In this document: positions 50,833-59,186 of the stretch, in pieces
Layout of the letters: each line of letters starts with the position of its first letter
How positions within the stretch are numbered: position 1 is the first letter of the stretch
Assembly: GCA_035253585.1 (NCBI GenBank)
Contig: DATFBY010000024.1
Span: 9,871-73,870, forward strand
Reading direction: 5' to 3'
Source of the DNA: DATFBY01 sp035253585
Lineage (GTDB): Bacteria > Gemmatimonadota > Gemmatimonadetes > Gemmatimonadales > Gemmatimonadaceae
DNA: 64,000 nt
The notes under the pieces: model-generated
Seen by the model: only the letters and a program-made list of their open reading frames with translations
Told to the model about the DNA's origin: nothing
The model's database searches: none
Program-made: the position numbers and the translations under genes

Positions 50833-52841
50833 GCGCCGACGGCTTGCAGCGGAACGGGCTCCGTCTCCGGTGGCGCGTTCTGCCCACTCCGCACCTGAGC
50901 GAGCCACCGACCCATGCACAGCATCCGCCAGGGATCGAAGCTGAACGCCGCTCGTCCCGCAATGATGTCGTCGACGTAATCGAGCGCTTCGTCGGCGACG
51001 AAGAGTGAAGGTGCTTGAGCGACAGACTGGGCGATCTCGCGACGAAACCAGGCCGTCGCTTTTTCGCGGAGCCACACCTGCTCGGGAGTGACGAAGCCCA
51101 TCTTGTCGCGCCGCGTCCGAACGCTCTCCGGTATCACGCCGCGCAGGCCCTCACGGAGCACGACTTTAGTGACGCCTTCTCGAAGCTTGAGATGGTCGGG
51201 CAACCCAGCCAGAAATTCGACCAGTCGATAGTCGAGAAACGGTACTCGCGACTCGATCGATCGCGCCATCGAGTTGCGATCTTCGTAGCGGAGGAGAACT
51301 GGTAGCGATGTCGAGAGCGTCTGCTCGATCAGACTCTGCCCCAGACCACGCGCTGGCGCTTGCCGCTGAAAGAACGGCGCGTCCAGGCGCAGCCATGCCG
51401 GCCGTGATCGCTTCACACGAAGCCGTCCAGGAAGGAGCAGGTCGAGAGCCGGCACGGTATTTCGGATCGCGAACAGCAAGGGCGCCTTCGGGAGCGCGCC
51501 TTTTTCGAGTATGGCGGCGCGAAGCTCCCGGGTAAGGGCGACCAACGCGCCGCGCCGTAGCTGTCCGGTGTACAAGGCGGCGTCGTTCCCATTGTAACCG
51601 GCCAATTGCTCGTCGCTTCCTTGCCCGTCGAGCATGACCTTCAGCCCCGCGTCGGCCGCGGCGGCGAACACGCACCACTGGCTGAACTGACTGGTCGAGC
51701 CAAACGGTGCGTCGAGATACCAGATCTGCCTGTCCACCTCGGCGCGCAGCCGCTCGACGGTTGGCCAGACTTCGACCGAGCGCGCCTGCGTCTGCCGGAT
51801 GACCTGCTCGGCATACACCCATTCGTCGAACCGCGGATCGGAATAACGTGCGGTGACGGTGATCTGTCCTTGATGATCGCCGTGCGCCTCCAGATTCTCG
51901 CGCGCCAGCGCGACGATCGCCGACGAGTCGAGGCCGCCTGACAAGCACGAGCCAACCGGCACGTCCGCGCGCAATCGGAGCCGCACGCTGTCGGTGAGGA
52001 GACGCCTGAATTCCATCGCGGCGTCGGCATCGCTGCCATGGAAGCTGCGACGGCGCAACGTGTACCAACGCTCGACCCTGGGCTGCGGCACGCGCTGACC
52101 GAGGTCGAATGAGACCATCTCGCCGCCGAGCAGCTGCTCGATGCCGGCGTCGAAGGTGTCTCGTGTGTGGTCCATGAGGCCCGCGCCGAGGTAGTCGGCG
52201 GCGGCGCCTTCGTTCAGCTCGAAAGAGTAGCCCGGAAGAGCACGGATCTGCTTGATCTCCGATGCCAACGCGAACAGCTCACCCACCCGCGCCAGGTACA
52301 ACGGCTTCACCCCGAAACGGTCGCGCACCGCGTGCAGCTTCCCTGCGCCGCGCGTGTCCAGCAGCACGAAGGAGAACATCCCGTTGAGACGGTTGAGGCA
52401 TTCGACGCCCCACTCCGCCCACGCCGCCAGGAGTACTTCCGTATCCGAGTGCGAGTGAAACTCGCGTCCCTGACGCTCGAGCTCGGCGCGTAGCTCGATG
52501 TGATTGTAGATCTCGCCATTGTACGCGATGGCCAGGCCGCACCCTCGCTCGATCATCGGCTGATGGCCACCTGGAGAGAGATCGACGATGGACAGCCGGC
52601 GATGTCCGAGTGCGACGCGCCAGTGGGCGCTGGCCGGCACCGTAGTTAGGCGGAGCGCGCGAATCGTGTCGTCAGACGTCTCCTCTCCGGCAAGCGCGCG
52701 CAGATCATCGCCGGGCTGCCATAGCAGGAAACCCTCGTCGTCCGGTCCCCGATGTCGTACTTGGCGCGTCGCCGCGATCAGCGGCGTTGTCGACGCCGGG
52801 CCTTCGGATGCGTCACGTATCAACGCGAGAATGCCACACAT
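50829..52841 (-). CDS. asnB: AsnB-type glutamine-dependent amidotransferase, paralogue 4
   Basis: The 670-residue protein, the longest of the five, has C2 (MCGILAL), HRGPDDEG near 30-37, YNGEIYN at 107-113, SDTE near 132-135 and the PP-loop SGGLDSS at 301-307. The extra length comes from an insertion at about 40-75 before RVALGHRRLSIVDLS. In the synthetase domain the usual SGxGxDE motif is changed to LDGQGSDEQLAGYNGND, a form also seen in AsnB-like proteins of surface-glycan loci. Its stop overlaps the following glycosyltransferase by 4 nt; upstream a GT4 gene ends 25 nt away. Amidation of a sugar carboxylate is the likely role, by context. Confidence 0.9.
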   Translation of the reverse strand: MCGILALIRDASEGPASTTPLIAATRQVRHRGPDDEGFLLWQPGDDLRALAGEETSDDTIRALRLTTVPASAHWRVALGHRRLSIVDLSPGGHQPMIERGCGLAIAYNGEIYNHIELRAELERQGREFHSHSDTEVLLAAWAEWGVECLNRLNGMFSFVLLDTRGAGKLHAVRDRFGVKPLYLARVGELFALASEIKQIRALPGYSFELNEGAAADYLGAGLMDHTRDTFDAGIEQLLGGEMVSFDLGQRVPQPRVERWYTLRRRSFHGSDADAAMEFRRLLTDSVRLRLRADVPVGSCLSGGLDSSAIVALARENLEAHGDHQGQITVTARYSDPRFDEWVYAEQVIRQTQARSVEVWPTVERLRAEVDRQIWYLDAPFGSTSQFSQWCVFAAAADAGLKVMLDGQGSDEQLAGYNGNDAALYTGQLRRGALVALTRELRAAILEKGALPKAPLLFAIRNTVPALDLLLPGRLRVKRSRPAWLRLDAPFFQRQAPARGLGQSLIEQTLSTSLPVLLRYEDRNSMARSIESRVPFLDYRLVEFLAGLPDHLKLREGVTKVVLREGLRGVIPESVRTRRDKMGFVTPEQVWLREKATAWFRREIAQSVAQAPSLFVADEALDYVDDIIAGRAAFSFDPWRMLCMGRWLAQVRSGQNAPPETEPVPLQAVGA

Positions 52842-52866
52842 GATTCAGTAAGTCGGTGAGCTATGC

Positions 52867-54135
52867 TTACGCGATGGAGAGTTGGGGTTCGCGCCGAAGC
52901 CTGCCGCGCGCCCACAGGCGAATGAGCCGTGAAGCGGCGATCGGATGTGAGACAAGCCCGACGAGAGCCGGGCGCGGCGACTGGCCCGCCCGCGACGGCG
53001 AAACTCTTGGAGCCAACTGACCGAGCGCGGTCGCGTAGCGGTCGGCGCAAACGGAAATCGAAAATTCCCTCTCGGCGAGTGCACGTGCGCGGCGTCGACG
53101 ATCTGAGCGCTCCACACGAGTAGCACGCGCCACGCACTCTGCGGCGCCGTCAACGTCGCCTACGGCATGGGTCCAAAAGCACTTCTCGGCGAGCGCATGG
53201 TCTTCGTAGTCCTCGATGCCGCTCACGCGCGACGCCACGATCGCGCAGCCTGACGAGAGCGCTTCCATGACGACCACCGGCATGCCTTCGAAGTTCGACG
53301 GCAGAAGAAGGACGTCTGCCTGGCGCATGCGCCTCAAGACCTCCGATGACGGCAACCATCCGGTGCACCGTACCTGTTCGCCGAGCTCGAGCTGGCGAAT
53401 CGCCTGCTCTACGCGCGTGAGCTCCGGTCCATTGCCGATGAGCTCCATTCGAAAGGCGATGCCAAGCGCTCGAAGACGGTCTGCGATCTTCGGCAGATCG
53501 CTCGCGCGCTTCTGGTGCTCGTCCATTCGGCCGACCCAAATGATCCTCAATCGCCCCGCTTCCTCCAGGCCCTCATCGAGCGAGACCGGCGCAAGCGGAA
53601 CGCCACAAGGGATCGTCACAACGGGCGCGGTCAACTCCGCACCGAGCGCCAAAGCTCGTTCCTGGATGCGTCTCGACACACAGACCAGAGCGGCCAATTG
53701 CGGGCCGTGTCGTCGCACGAGAAGGTCGTACTGGTCATCGTCCGAGTGATGTACCCCTATGAAAGGATTCCGAGTTGCGAGCCAGCCGCAGGCCTTCCAG
53801 GCTGCTGGGTCGTCCGAGACGACGATCGGTACTCCGCTCGGTACTCGCTGCAGAATGGCACGTGCGTAGACGCTGGCTCTGTAGCGTTCGGTACCGAACT
53901 CGAACTCATCACCGGCTGCCGGATTCACCATCGTCGGGCGCGCCGACGCTGGCACACCTTCGAGCAGCTCCACCATGCTCGGCCGTCCACGCCCGTTCAC
54001 GAATGGGCGACGCGGACGCGGGGTAACGAACCAGCATTGCTCGTCGCGCCGCCTCCATTCCTCGGCGAGGTCCACCATCCACCGCGTGATCCCGCCTCGA
54101 TGGTACGGATTGGAAAGGAAGGCGAGCGGCTTCAC
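52867..54135 (-). CDS. Family 4 glycosyltransferase
   Basis: The 422-residue GT-B protein begins LAFLSNPYHRGGITRWMVDLAEEWRRR and contains PIVVSDDPAAWKACGWLATRNPFIGVHHSDDDQYDLLVRR, LVCVSRRIQERAL, VTIPCGVPLAPV, LRIIWVGRMDEHQKRASDLPKIADRL, MELIGNGPELTRVEQAIRQL and VLLLPSNFEGMPVVVMEALSSGCAIVASRVSGIEDY, with EX7E in EGMPVVVME. GTG at 54135 overlaps the acyltransferase stop as GTGA; longer in-frame starts would run into that gene. The acceptor sugar is unknown. Confidence 0.9.
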   Translation of the reverse strand: MKPLAFLSNPYHRGGITRWMVDLAEEWRRRDEQCWFVTPRPRRPFVNGRGRPSMVELLEGVPASARPTMVNPAAGDEFEFGTERYRASVYARAILQRVPSGVPIVVSDDPAAWKACGWLATRNPFIGVHHSDDDQYDLLVRRHGPQLAALVCVSRRIQERALALGAELTAPVVTIPCGVPLAPVSLDEGLEEAGRLRIIWVGRMDEHQKRASDLPKIADRLRALGIAFRMELIGNGPELTRVEQAIRQLELGEQVRCTGWLPSSEVLRRMRQADVLLLPSNFEGMPVVVMEALSSGCAIVASRVSGIEDYEDHALAEKCFWTHAVGDVDGAAECVARATRVERSDRRRRARALAEREFSISVCADRYATALGQLAPRVSPSRAGQSPRPALVGLVSHPIAASRLIRLWARGRLRREPQLSIA

Positions 54136-54749
54136 TCCACCTCGTCGCGGCGTGACAGCGCGCCGGCGCGCCACACGTACGCCGTTCCGCATGCCGCGCA
54201 CGAAGCACCATCGCCCTCGCCCGGCACGGCACCGAGCGGCAATCGCTCGCCGCACTCGCACATCCAACCCATGACCCGCGCCGGAACGCCGACGACCAAT
54301 GCGTACGGCGGGACGTTCGACGTGACCACCGCGCCGGCGCCCACGAAGGCATACTTGCCTAACGAGTGGCCGCACACGATGGTGGCGTTCGCGCCGATGC
54401 TGGCGCCTCGCCCGACGCTGGTACGCCGGTACTCCGACTTGCGCGACACGTGACTTCGTGGGTTCACCACGTTCGTGAACACCATCGAGGGCCCGAGGAA
54501 AACATCGGCATCACACTCGACGCCTTCATAGATGCTGACGTTGTTTTGCACCTTCACGTTGTCGCCGAGCGTCACCCGCGACATCACCACGACGTTCTGG
54601 CCTAGGCTGCAGCGCTCACCGATCGTCGCGCCGGACATCACGTGAGAGAAATGCCAGATCTTCGTTCCGGCACCGACGTTCGCGCCGTCATCGACATAGC
54701 TCGACTCGTGCACGAAATAACCGCCCGGAAATTCCTGCATTTCGTTCAC
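54132..54749 (-). CDS. wbpD: WbpD/WlbB-type UDP-amino-sugar N-acetyltransferase with C-terminal zinc ribbon
   Basis: Acetylates the 3-amino group of UDP-2-acetamido-3-amino-2,3-dideoxyglucuronate in the WbpB/E/D/I pathway. The 205-residue protein is a left-handed beta-helix: HESSYVDDGANVGAGTKIWHFSHVMSGATIGERCSLGQNVVV (about 14-56), VQNNVSIYEGVECDADVFLGPSMVFTNVVNPRS and GVPARVMGWMCECGERL. The FTNVVNPRS and KIWHFSHV blocks are strong markers of this family. A four-cysteine ribbon (CECG, CAACG) follows at the C-terminus. The preceding gene is WlbA-like (4-nt overlap), which supports the pathway. Confidence 0.9.
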   Translation of the reverse strand: MNEMQEFPGGYFVHESSYVDDGANVGAGTKIWHFSHVMSGATIGERCSLGQNVVVMSRVTLGDNVKVQNNVSIYEGVECDADVFLGPSMVFTNVVNPRSHVSRKSEYRRTSVGRGASIGANATIVCGHSLGKYAFVGAGAVVTSNVPPYALVVGVPARVMGWMCECGERLPLGAVPGEGDGASCAACGTAYVWRAGALSRRDEVE

Positions 54750-55831
54750 GCCTGCTTCGCCTCACGGCTGAACGTGCGCAAGGGTAGAGAGACTTCCCTG
54801 CCGGTTCGCGCCGACTCGTAGATGCCCAGGATCAGCTCGAGCGATTTACGCCCCTCGCGCCCGTCGGTTCCCGGTGCCGCTTCGCCGCGCAGCACTTTGA
54901 CCACGTTGTCGTAGTACGCGCCGTGGCCGGACCCGTATACCGACAGCGGGTTGGCGGCACCCTTCAGCAACTCTGCTTCGCGATCGTCGTCGTCGTACTC
55001 CGCAAACTCCCAGTGCTCGATGCGATTGAGAGCGGTACCGCCGATCTTGGCTGTGCCATTCTCTCCGATCAGCGTCACCGACCCTTCCATGTTTCTCGGA
55101 TAGGTGAGCATCGTGACCTCGATCGTGCCGAGCGCTCCGTTTCGAAAACGCAAAATCGCGACGCCAGTGTCCTCCGACTCGATGCGCCGTCCAAGCGTCC
55201 CCGTTTTGGCGCTCACCGACTCGACCGGACCGACCAACCACTGAATCATGTCGACGTAATGGCTTGCCTGATTCATGAAAGCGCCGCCGTCGAACTCCCA
55301 CGTGCCGCGCCATGGTGCCATGTCGTAGTACGACTGCGGGCGATTCCAGCGAACCGTCGTGTTCGCTAGGTAAATCCTTCCGAAGCGGTTTCGATCGACC
55401 GCCCGCTTCAGCAGCTGCACTGCGGGATTGAGGCGGTTTTGCTTGACGACGAACAGAGTGACGCCCGCGCTGTCACAAGCCCGCACCAAGGCGTCGGCTT
55501 CCTCGAGCCGCGTCGCCATCGGCTTCTCGCAGATCACGTGCAATCCATGCTCTGCCGCCATGCGTCCGTGCGTGGGATGAAGTCCGCTCGGCGTGCAGAT
55601 GACGACCGCATCGGCGCCGGCCGCGCTGAGCATTTCGGTATACGACGTAAAGTGCGGCACTCCGTGGCGCTCTCCGGCCGCGCGCGCTCGCTCGGCCAGG
55701 TCATCGCACACCGCGACCAGTTGGAGGTGTGGATTCTCGGCAATCGCTTCGAAGTGCCGGTCGCTGATGCGTCCGCACCCGACGAGCAGAACTCGAATCG
55801 GACGCTCGGAAAGCTCCGCGCTGCGGCTCAT
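54746..55831 (-). CDS. wlbA: WlbA/WbpB-like UDP-N-acetylglucosaminuronate 3-dehydrogenase (Gfo/Idh/MocA family)
   Basis: Oxidises C3 of UDP-GlcNAc-uronate, the step before transamination. The 361-residue protein has a Rossmann domain with LLVGCGRISDRHFEAI (about 15-30), CEKPMATRLEEADALVRAC near 101-119, then the WlbA-specific run QNRLNPAVQLLKRAV, FGRIYLANTTVRWNRPQSYYD and FMNQASHYVDMIQWLVGPVESVSAK with the active-site histidine, and LGTIEVTMLTYPRNMEGSVTLIGENGTAKIGGTALNRIEHW. These match WlbA/WbpB far better than generic members. ATG at 55831 overlaps the stop of the preceding glycosyltransferase as ATGA; a much longer in-frame version is rejected because it would cover that gene's end. Confidence 0.9.
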   Translation of the reverse strand: MSRSAELSERPIRVLLVGCGRISDRHFEAIAENPHLQLVAVCDDLAERARAAGERHGVPHFTSYTEMLSAAGADAVVICTPSGLHPTHGRMAAEHGLHVICEKPMATRLEEADALVRACDSAGVTLFVVKQNRLNPAVQLLKRAVDRNRFGRIYLANTTVRWNRPQSYYDMAPWRGTWEFDGGAFMNQASHYVDMIQWLVGPVESVSAKTGTLGRRIESEDTGVAILRFRNGALGTIEVTMLTYPRNMEGSVTLIGENGTAKIGGTALNRIEHWEFAEYDDDDREAELLKGAANPLSVYGSGHGAYYDNVVKVLRGEAAPGTDGREGRKSLELILGIYESARTGREVSLPLRTFSREAKQA

Positions 55832-57102
55832 CGCAGCGCTTCGGCATAGGCCGAGCGTACCTCGGCCACGTACTCCTTCCACAGAAACTCGTTTCGGCAC
55901 AGGTCGAGCGCCGCCGATCGCATTCGTTCTCCATCCGTTCGCAAGGCGCGACACACGCGCTCCGCCTCGGCGCGCTGCTGATCCGGCGACGCACCGAACC
56001 AGTCGATCACCAGACCGGCACCGCTTCGCTCGACGATGTCGTCGATCCACCCGACGACACGGGTGGCAATGACCGGCACTCCACATGACAGATACTCGGC
56101 GAACTTTACCGGCATGCTGACACGGTTCATTCGCGTCGTCTCGCGAAGCAGGATTCCGGCGTCCGCCGCCATCAAATAGTCAGGCACCTGCCGCTGAGGA
56201 ACACGGCTGACGGTGTACGCCTTCTTCGGTATCCCCGCCCGCTCGATCATCTGCGACATCTGCTGTTCGTGCGACGTCAGGCAGAGCAAATGGGCCGCGG
56301 GCTCGGCGGCCAGTGCCAGTGAGAAGAACGGAATGACCGCGTCCTCGACATGCTGATACTTCGTGACAGAGCCGAGGTAGGTGATGACGATGCTTTTCTC
56401 GAGGCCAAGCTCGCGACGTGCACGCGCTCGATGCTCCGCCGTATAGGGCACCGAGCTCACGCAACAGGGGACGCGGTGGACCGTGGAGGGAGATACGCCC
56501 AGTTGCGTCAACCACTGCTTCAAGCTCTCGGAGACACAGAGCAGGCTTTCGGAGCGCGCGAGCGCATTGTGAAGGATCGCAAAGTTCGCGTGATACGTGC
56601 GAAGCGCCTCGGCACTGGCCGACGTTGGGCCATCGAAGCCGCGTTCGTAGAGCACCTCTTCAGGCACGGCACCGCGCACGTCGAACACGACACCCGACCG
56701 CGGCCACGTCTTCCGAAACTCGTCGGCCCAAGGCACGGCCGACTCCCCGCGGCAGTGAAGAACCACGGAATCGACGCCTGCCAGTCGCCGCAGACGCGGC
56801 GCGAGGAGTCTTGCGTTGCGGGCAACCCCGAGACGGCTCATGAATGGCAGAAGCACGACTTTCACCTCGGGCGCCCGCGACTGGAGATCGCGAATGCGCT
56901 TTCGCACCGCTCGCTTGGCAGCGACGCGCGCCGGCTCGAGAAGGGCGACGATCACCCTCACCGGTCGGAAGGTGCCATTGGTATCCGTTTGCCACCGCAT
57001 GTGGTCGATGACCTGCGTCTCGACGAGATCCTTCATGGATTCGCCGACGACGAGGTGCACGACCGCGTACGGCTCCATTGGCGTTGGACGCGTCGCTGCC
57101 AC
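55828..57102 (-). CDS. Family 4-type glycosyltransferase
   Basis: The 424-residue GT-B protein has VVLLPFMSRLGVARNARLLAPRLRRL, VVLHCRGESAVPWADEF, VVFDVRGAVPEEVLYERG, ESLLCVSESLKQWLTQLGV, IVITYLGSVTKYQHVEDAVIPFFSLAL, and the donor site ILLRETTRMNRVSMPVKFAEYLSCGVPVIATRVVGWIDDIV. The E of KFAEYLSCG corresponds to the conserved donor-binding glutamate. The GTG at 57102 is chosen over ATG 57078, because GGAG (57108-57111) lies 5 nt upstream of the GTG, which is separated by one base from the preceding stop (TGACGTG), while no Shine-Dalgarno precedes the ATG. Confidence 0.85.
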   Translation of the reverse strand: MAATRPTPMEPYAVVHLVVGESMKDLVETQVIDHMRWQTDTNGTFRPVRVIVALLEPARVAAKRAVRKRIRDLQSRAPEVKVVLLPFMSRLGVARNARLLAPRLRRLAGVDSVVLHCRGESAVPWADEFRKTWPRSGVVFDVRGAVPEEVLYERGFDGPTSASAEALRTYHANFAILHNALARSESLLCVSESLKQWLTQLGVSPSTVHRVPCCVSSVPYTAEHRARARRELGLEKSIVITYLGSVTKYQHVEDAVIPFFSLALAAEPAAHLLCLTSHEQQMSQMIERAGIPKKAYTVSRVPQRQVPDYLMAADAGILLRETTRMNRVSMPVKFAEYLSCGVPVIATRVVGWIDDIVERSGAGLVIDWFGASPDQQRAEAERVCRALRTDGERMRSAALDLCRNEFLWKEYVAEVRSAYAEALR

Positions 57103-57103
57103 G

Positions 57104-58201
57104 TCAGCTCCGACGCCAGCGGCGTCGCGAATTGCCCGCTTGCAGGATCGATTCGGCGATACGATCGGCCGCGGCGCCGCCGCCGAACAGTCGTAGTCCG
57201 GCGTCGTCCAACGAGCGCTTCGCCCGACGTTCGCGCGCCGTCTCGACGAGCCGCGCCACGCTTTCACCCATCAGGACGTTTGCACCATCGTGAAGCGTCT
57301 CTGTCCACTCCGTCGAGTCGCGCACCGTAACACAGGGTGTGCCGTGAAAAAAGGCCTCCTTCTGCACGCCGCCGGAGTCGGTGATGACTGCTCGGGCCCG
57401 CATGATCAGGCGCTGCGTGAGGAGATAGCCGGCCGGCTCGAGCAGTTGAATCGGTCCATGATCGATTTGCATCTCGCCGAGCCGTCGACGCAGGCGTGGA
57501 TGCGCGGGCAAAACCACGGGTCCCACAGTCTCCGCGATGTCGGTCAGCGCACCTATGATCTCACGCAACCGCTGCTCGCCATCGGTATTGGAGGGCCGAT
57601 GCAGCGTCACGAGAAAGTAATCCTCGTTTGGCACGCCCGGAGGGAGCGGCGTCGATTCGGCGCGACTTCGGCTGAGCATGGCAAGGTCGAGCATCACGTC
57701 GCCAACGAACACGACGCCGTTCCGGATGCCCTCGCACTCGAGCTGGCGCACGGCGGTTGGTGTCGGACAAAAGAGTAGATCGGAGAGCTGATCGGTGAGG
57801 ATGCGATTGAGCTCCTCCGGCATGTCGCGATCGAACGATCTCAGCCCTGCTTCGACGTGATCGACTGGGATGTGTAGCTTCGCAGCCGCGAGCGCGCCCG
57901 CCAGCGTCGAATTGGTGTCGCCGTAAACGAGAACCCGATCCGGTTTCACTTTTTCGAGCTCGCCTTCCACCGCTTCGAGCATGCGACCGGTCTGTGCTCC
58001 GTGCCCACCGGAGGCGACGCCTAGATTCACGTCCGCCGGCCGCATCCCGAGCTCCTCGAAGAAGCGCTCGCTCATCCCGTAGTCGTAGTGCTGTCCCGTG
58101 TGCACCATGAACTCTCGGACGCCGCGCTTTTCCAGCGCGCGCGAGACCAGCGCCGCCTTGATGAACTGCGGGCGCGCGCCGACGACGGTCACGATGTTCA
58201 G
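57104..58201 (-). CDS. wecB: UDP-GlcNAc 2-epimerase family protein, WbpI/WlbD-like (probable CTG start)
   Basis: The 365-residue protein has TVVGARPQFIKAALVSRAL, VHTGQHYDYGMSERFFEELG, VYGDTNSTLAGALAAAKL, HVEAGLRSFDRDMPEELNRILTDQLSDLLFCPT and ITDSGGVQKEAFFHGTPCVTVRDSTEW. The last two blocks favour the WbpI/WlbD branch, which inverts C2 of UDP-2,3-diacetamido uronic acids, and the neighbouring WlbA- and WbpD-like genes agree. CTG at 58201 gives the family-standard start L(M)-N-I-V-T-V-V-G. It overlaps the previous stop as CTGA and has GAGG 7 nt upstream. The nearest usual start, GTG 58192, would drop three conserved residues and lie 16 nt from that Shine-Dalgarno. Confidence 0.88.
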   Translation of the reverse strand: MNIVTVVGARPQFIKAALVSRALEKRGVREFMVHTGQHYDYGMSERFFEELGMRPADVNLGVASGGHGAQTGRMLEAVEGELEKVKPDRVLVYGDTNSTLAGALAAAKLHIPVDHVEAGLRSFDRDMPEELNRILTDQLSDLLFCPTPTAVRQLECEGIRNGVVFVGDVMLDLAMLSRSRAESTPLPPGVPNEDYFLVTLHRPSNTDGEQRLREIIGALTDIAETVGPVVLPAHPRLRRRLGEMQIDHGPIQLLEPAGYLLTQRLIMRARAVITDSGGVQKEAFFHGTPCVTVRDSTEWTETLHDGANVLMGESVARLVETARERRAKRSLDDAGLRLFGGGAAADRIAESILQAGNSRRRWRRS

Positions 58202-59163
58202 GAGCCGTCCTCAGCGAGGATGTCGTCGATGACGTCGTCCAGCGTACGCCGCGGCTCGAAGCCAACGAGGTCGCGCGCCTTCACCAGGTTCGGCACTCGT
58301 CGCTGCATGTCTTCGAACCCGGGGCGGTACGCAATGTCGTACGGCACAAACTGAATCGTGGAGCTCGATGACATGCGCTCGCAGATTCGCTTGGCAAGAT
58401 CCAGGATCGTGATCTCTTCATCGGATCCGAGATTCACGACCTGCCCCATCGCCTTTTCGCAGTGTGCGAGCCGATGAATCGCGGGCACGATGTCCTTCAC
58501 ATGGCCGAAGCAGCGTGCCTGAGTTCCATCACCATACACGGTAATGGGAGCGCCATTTCTGGCTTGCTCGATGAAACGAGGAATTACCATGCCGTAGTAC
58601 GGCACCTGCCGCGGGCCGACTGTGTTGAACAGTCGTGCAACGACGCCGGGCAAGGAATGGGACTCGTGGTACGCCAACAGCAGAAACTCGTCCACGGCCT
58701 TGGAGATGGCGTAGTTCCACCGCCGTTTGGTGGTGGGACCATAGAGAACATCGTCGTCTTCGCTGAATGGGATTTTCGTTCCCTTTCCGTAAACCTCGCT
58801 GGTCGACGCGACGAAGATTCGCTTGCCGTAGCGCGCGGCGGCCCCCAATGCGACTTCCGCGCCGACGATGTTCGTCTCGATCGTCCGTACCGGATCGTTG
58901 ACGATGAGCTGCACGCCGACGGCCGCCGCCAGATGGTAGATGACATCGACGCGCTCGACGGTCTGCACGAACGTGGCGTCCTTCGTGAAATCGCCGATCA
59001 CGTAACTGAAGCGCGGTCGACCCAGGCAGTTTCGAAGATTCGACATCCGTCCGGTCGACAGATTGTCCCAAACGATGACCTCTTCGCCCGCCGCGAGCAG
59101 ATGCTCGGCGAGGTGACTGCCGATGAAGCCGGCGCCTCCGGTAATCAGATTGCGAGTTGGCAT
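58198..59163 (-). CDS. NAD-dependent sugar epimerase/dehydratase (extended SDR)
   Basis: The 321-residue protein has a glycine-rich NAD site NLITGGAGFIGSHLAEHLLAAG (about 4-25), WDNLSTGRMSNLRN, VIYHLAAAVGVQLIVNDPVRTIETNIVG, VASTSEVYGKGTKIPFSEDDDVLYGPTTKRRWNYAISKAVDEFLLLAYH (catalytic YxxxK in YAISK) and RLFNTVGPRQVPYYGMVIPRFIEQA. The STSEVYG and NTVGPRQ blocks resemble UDP-glucuronate decarboxylase-like and related 4-epimerase groups, so a UDP-hexose or uronate substrate is likely but unproven. ATG at 59163 fits homologues; an upstream in-frame start would overlap asnB-5. It ends in the CTGA overlap with the 2-epimerase gene. Confidence 0.9.
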   Translation of the reverse strand: MPTRNLITGGAGFIGSHLAEHLLAAGEEVIVWDNLSTGRMSNLRNCLGRPRFSYVIGDFTKDATFVQTVERVDVIYHLAAAVGVQLIVNDPVRTIETNIVGAEVALGAAARYGKRIFVASTSEVYGKGTKIPFSEDDDVLYGPTTKRRWNYAISKAVDEFLLLAYHESHSLPGVVARLFNTVGPRQVPYYGMVIPRFIEQARNGAPITVYGDGTQARCFGHVKDIVPAIHRLAHCEKAMGQVVNLGSDEEITILDLAKRICERMSSSSTIQFVPYDIAYRPGFEDMQRRVPNLVKARDLVGFEPRRTLDDVIDDILAEDGS

Positions 59164-59186
59164 GTCGAAGTAGAAAGGAGAGCCAG

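Noticed and set aside
49702..50898. Plus-strand open frame of 398 codons opposite the glycosyltransferase at 49474-50832.
   Set aside because: The minus strand encodes a clear GT4 with conserved blocks and GTGA coupling; the plus frame has none and no Shine-Dalgarno.
56350..57330. Plus-strand open frame of 326 codons opposite the glycosyltransferase and 2-epimerase genes.
   Set aside because: Low-complexity R-rich translation, crosses a gene boundary, and both real genes on the minus strand are well supported.
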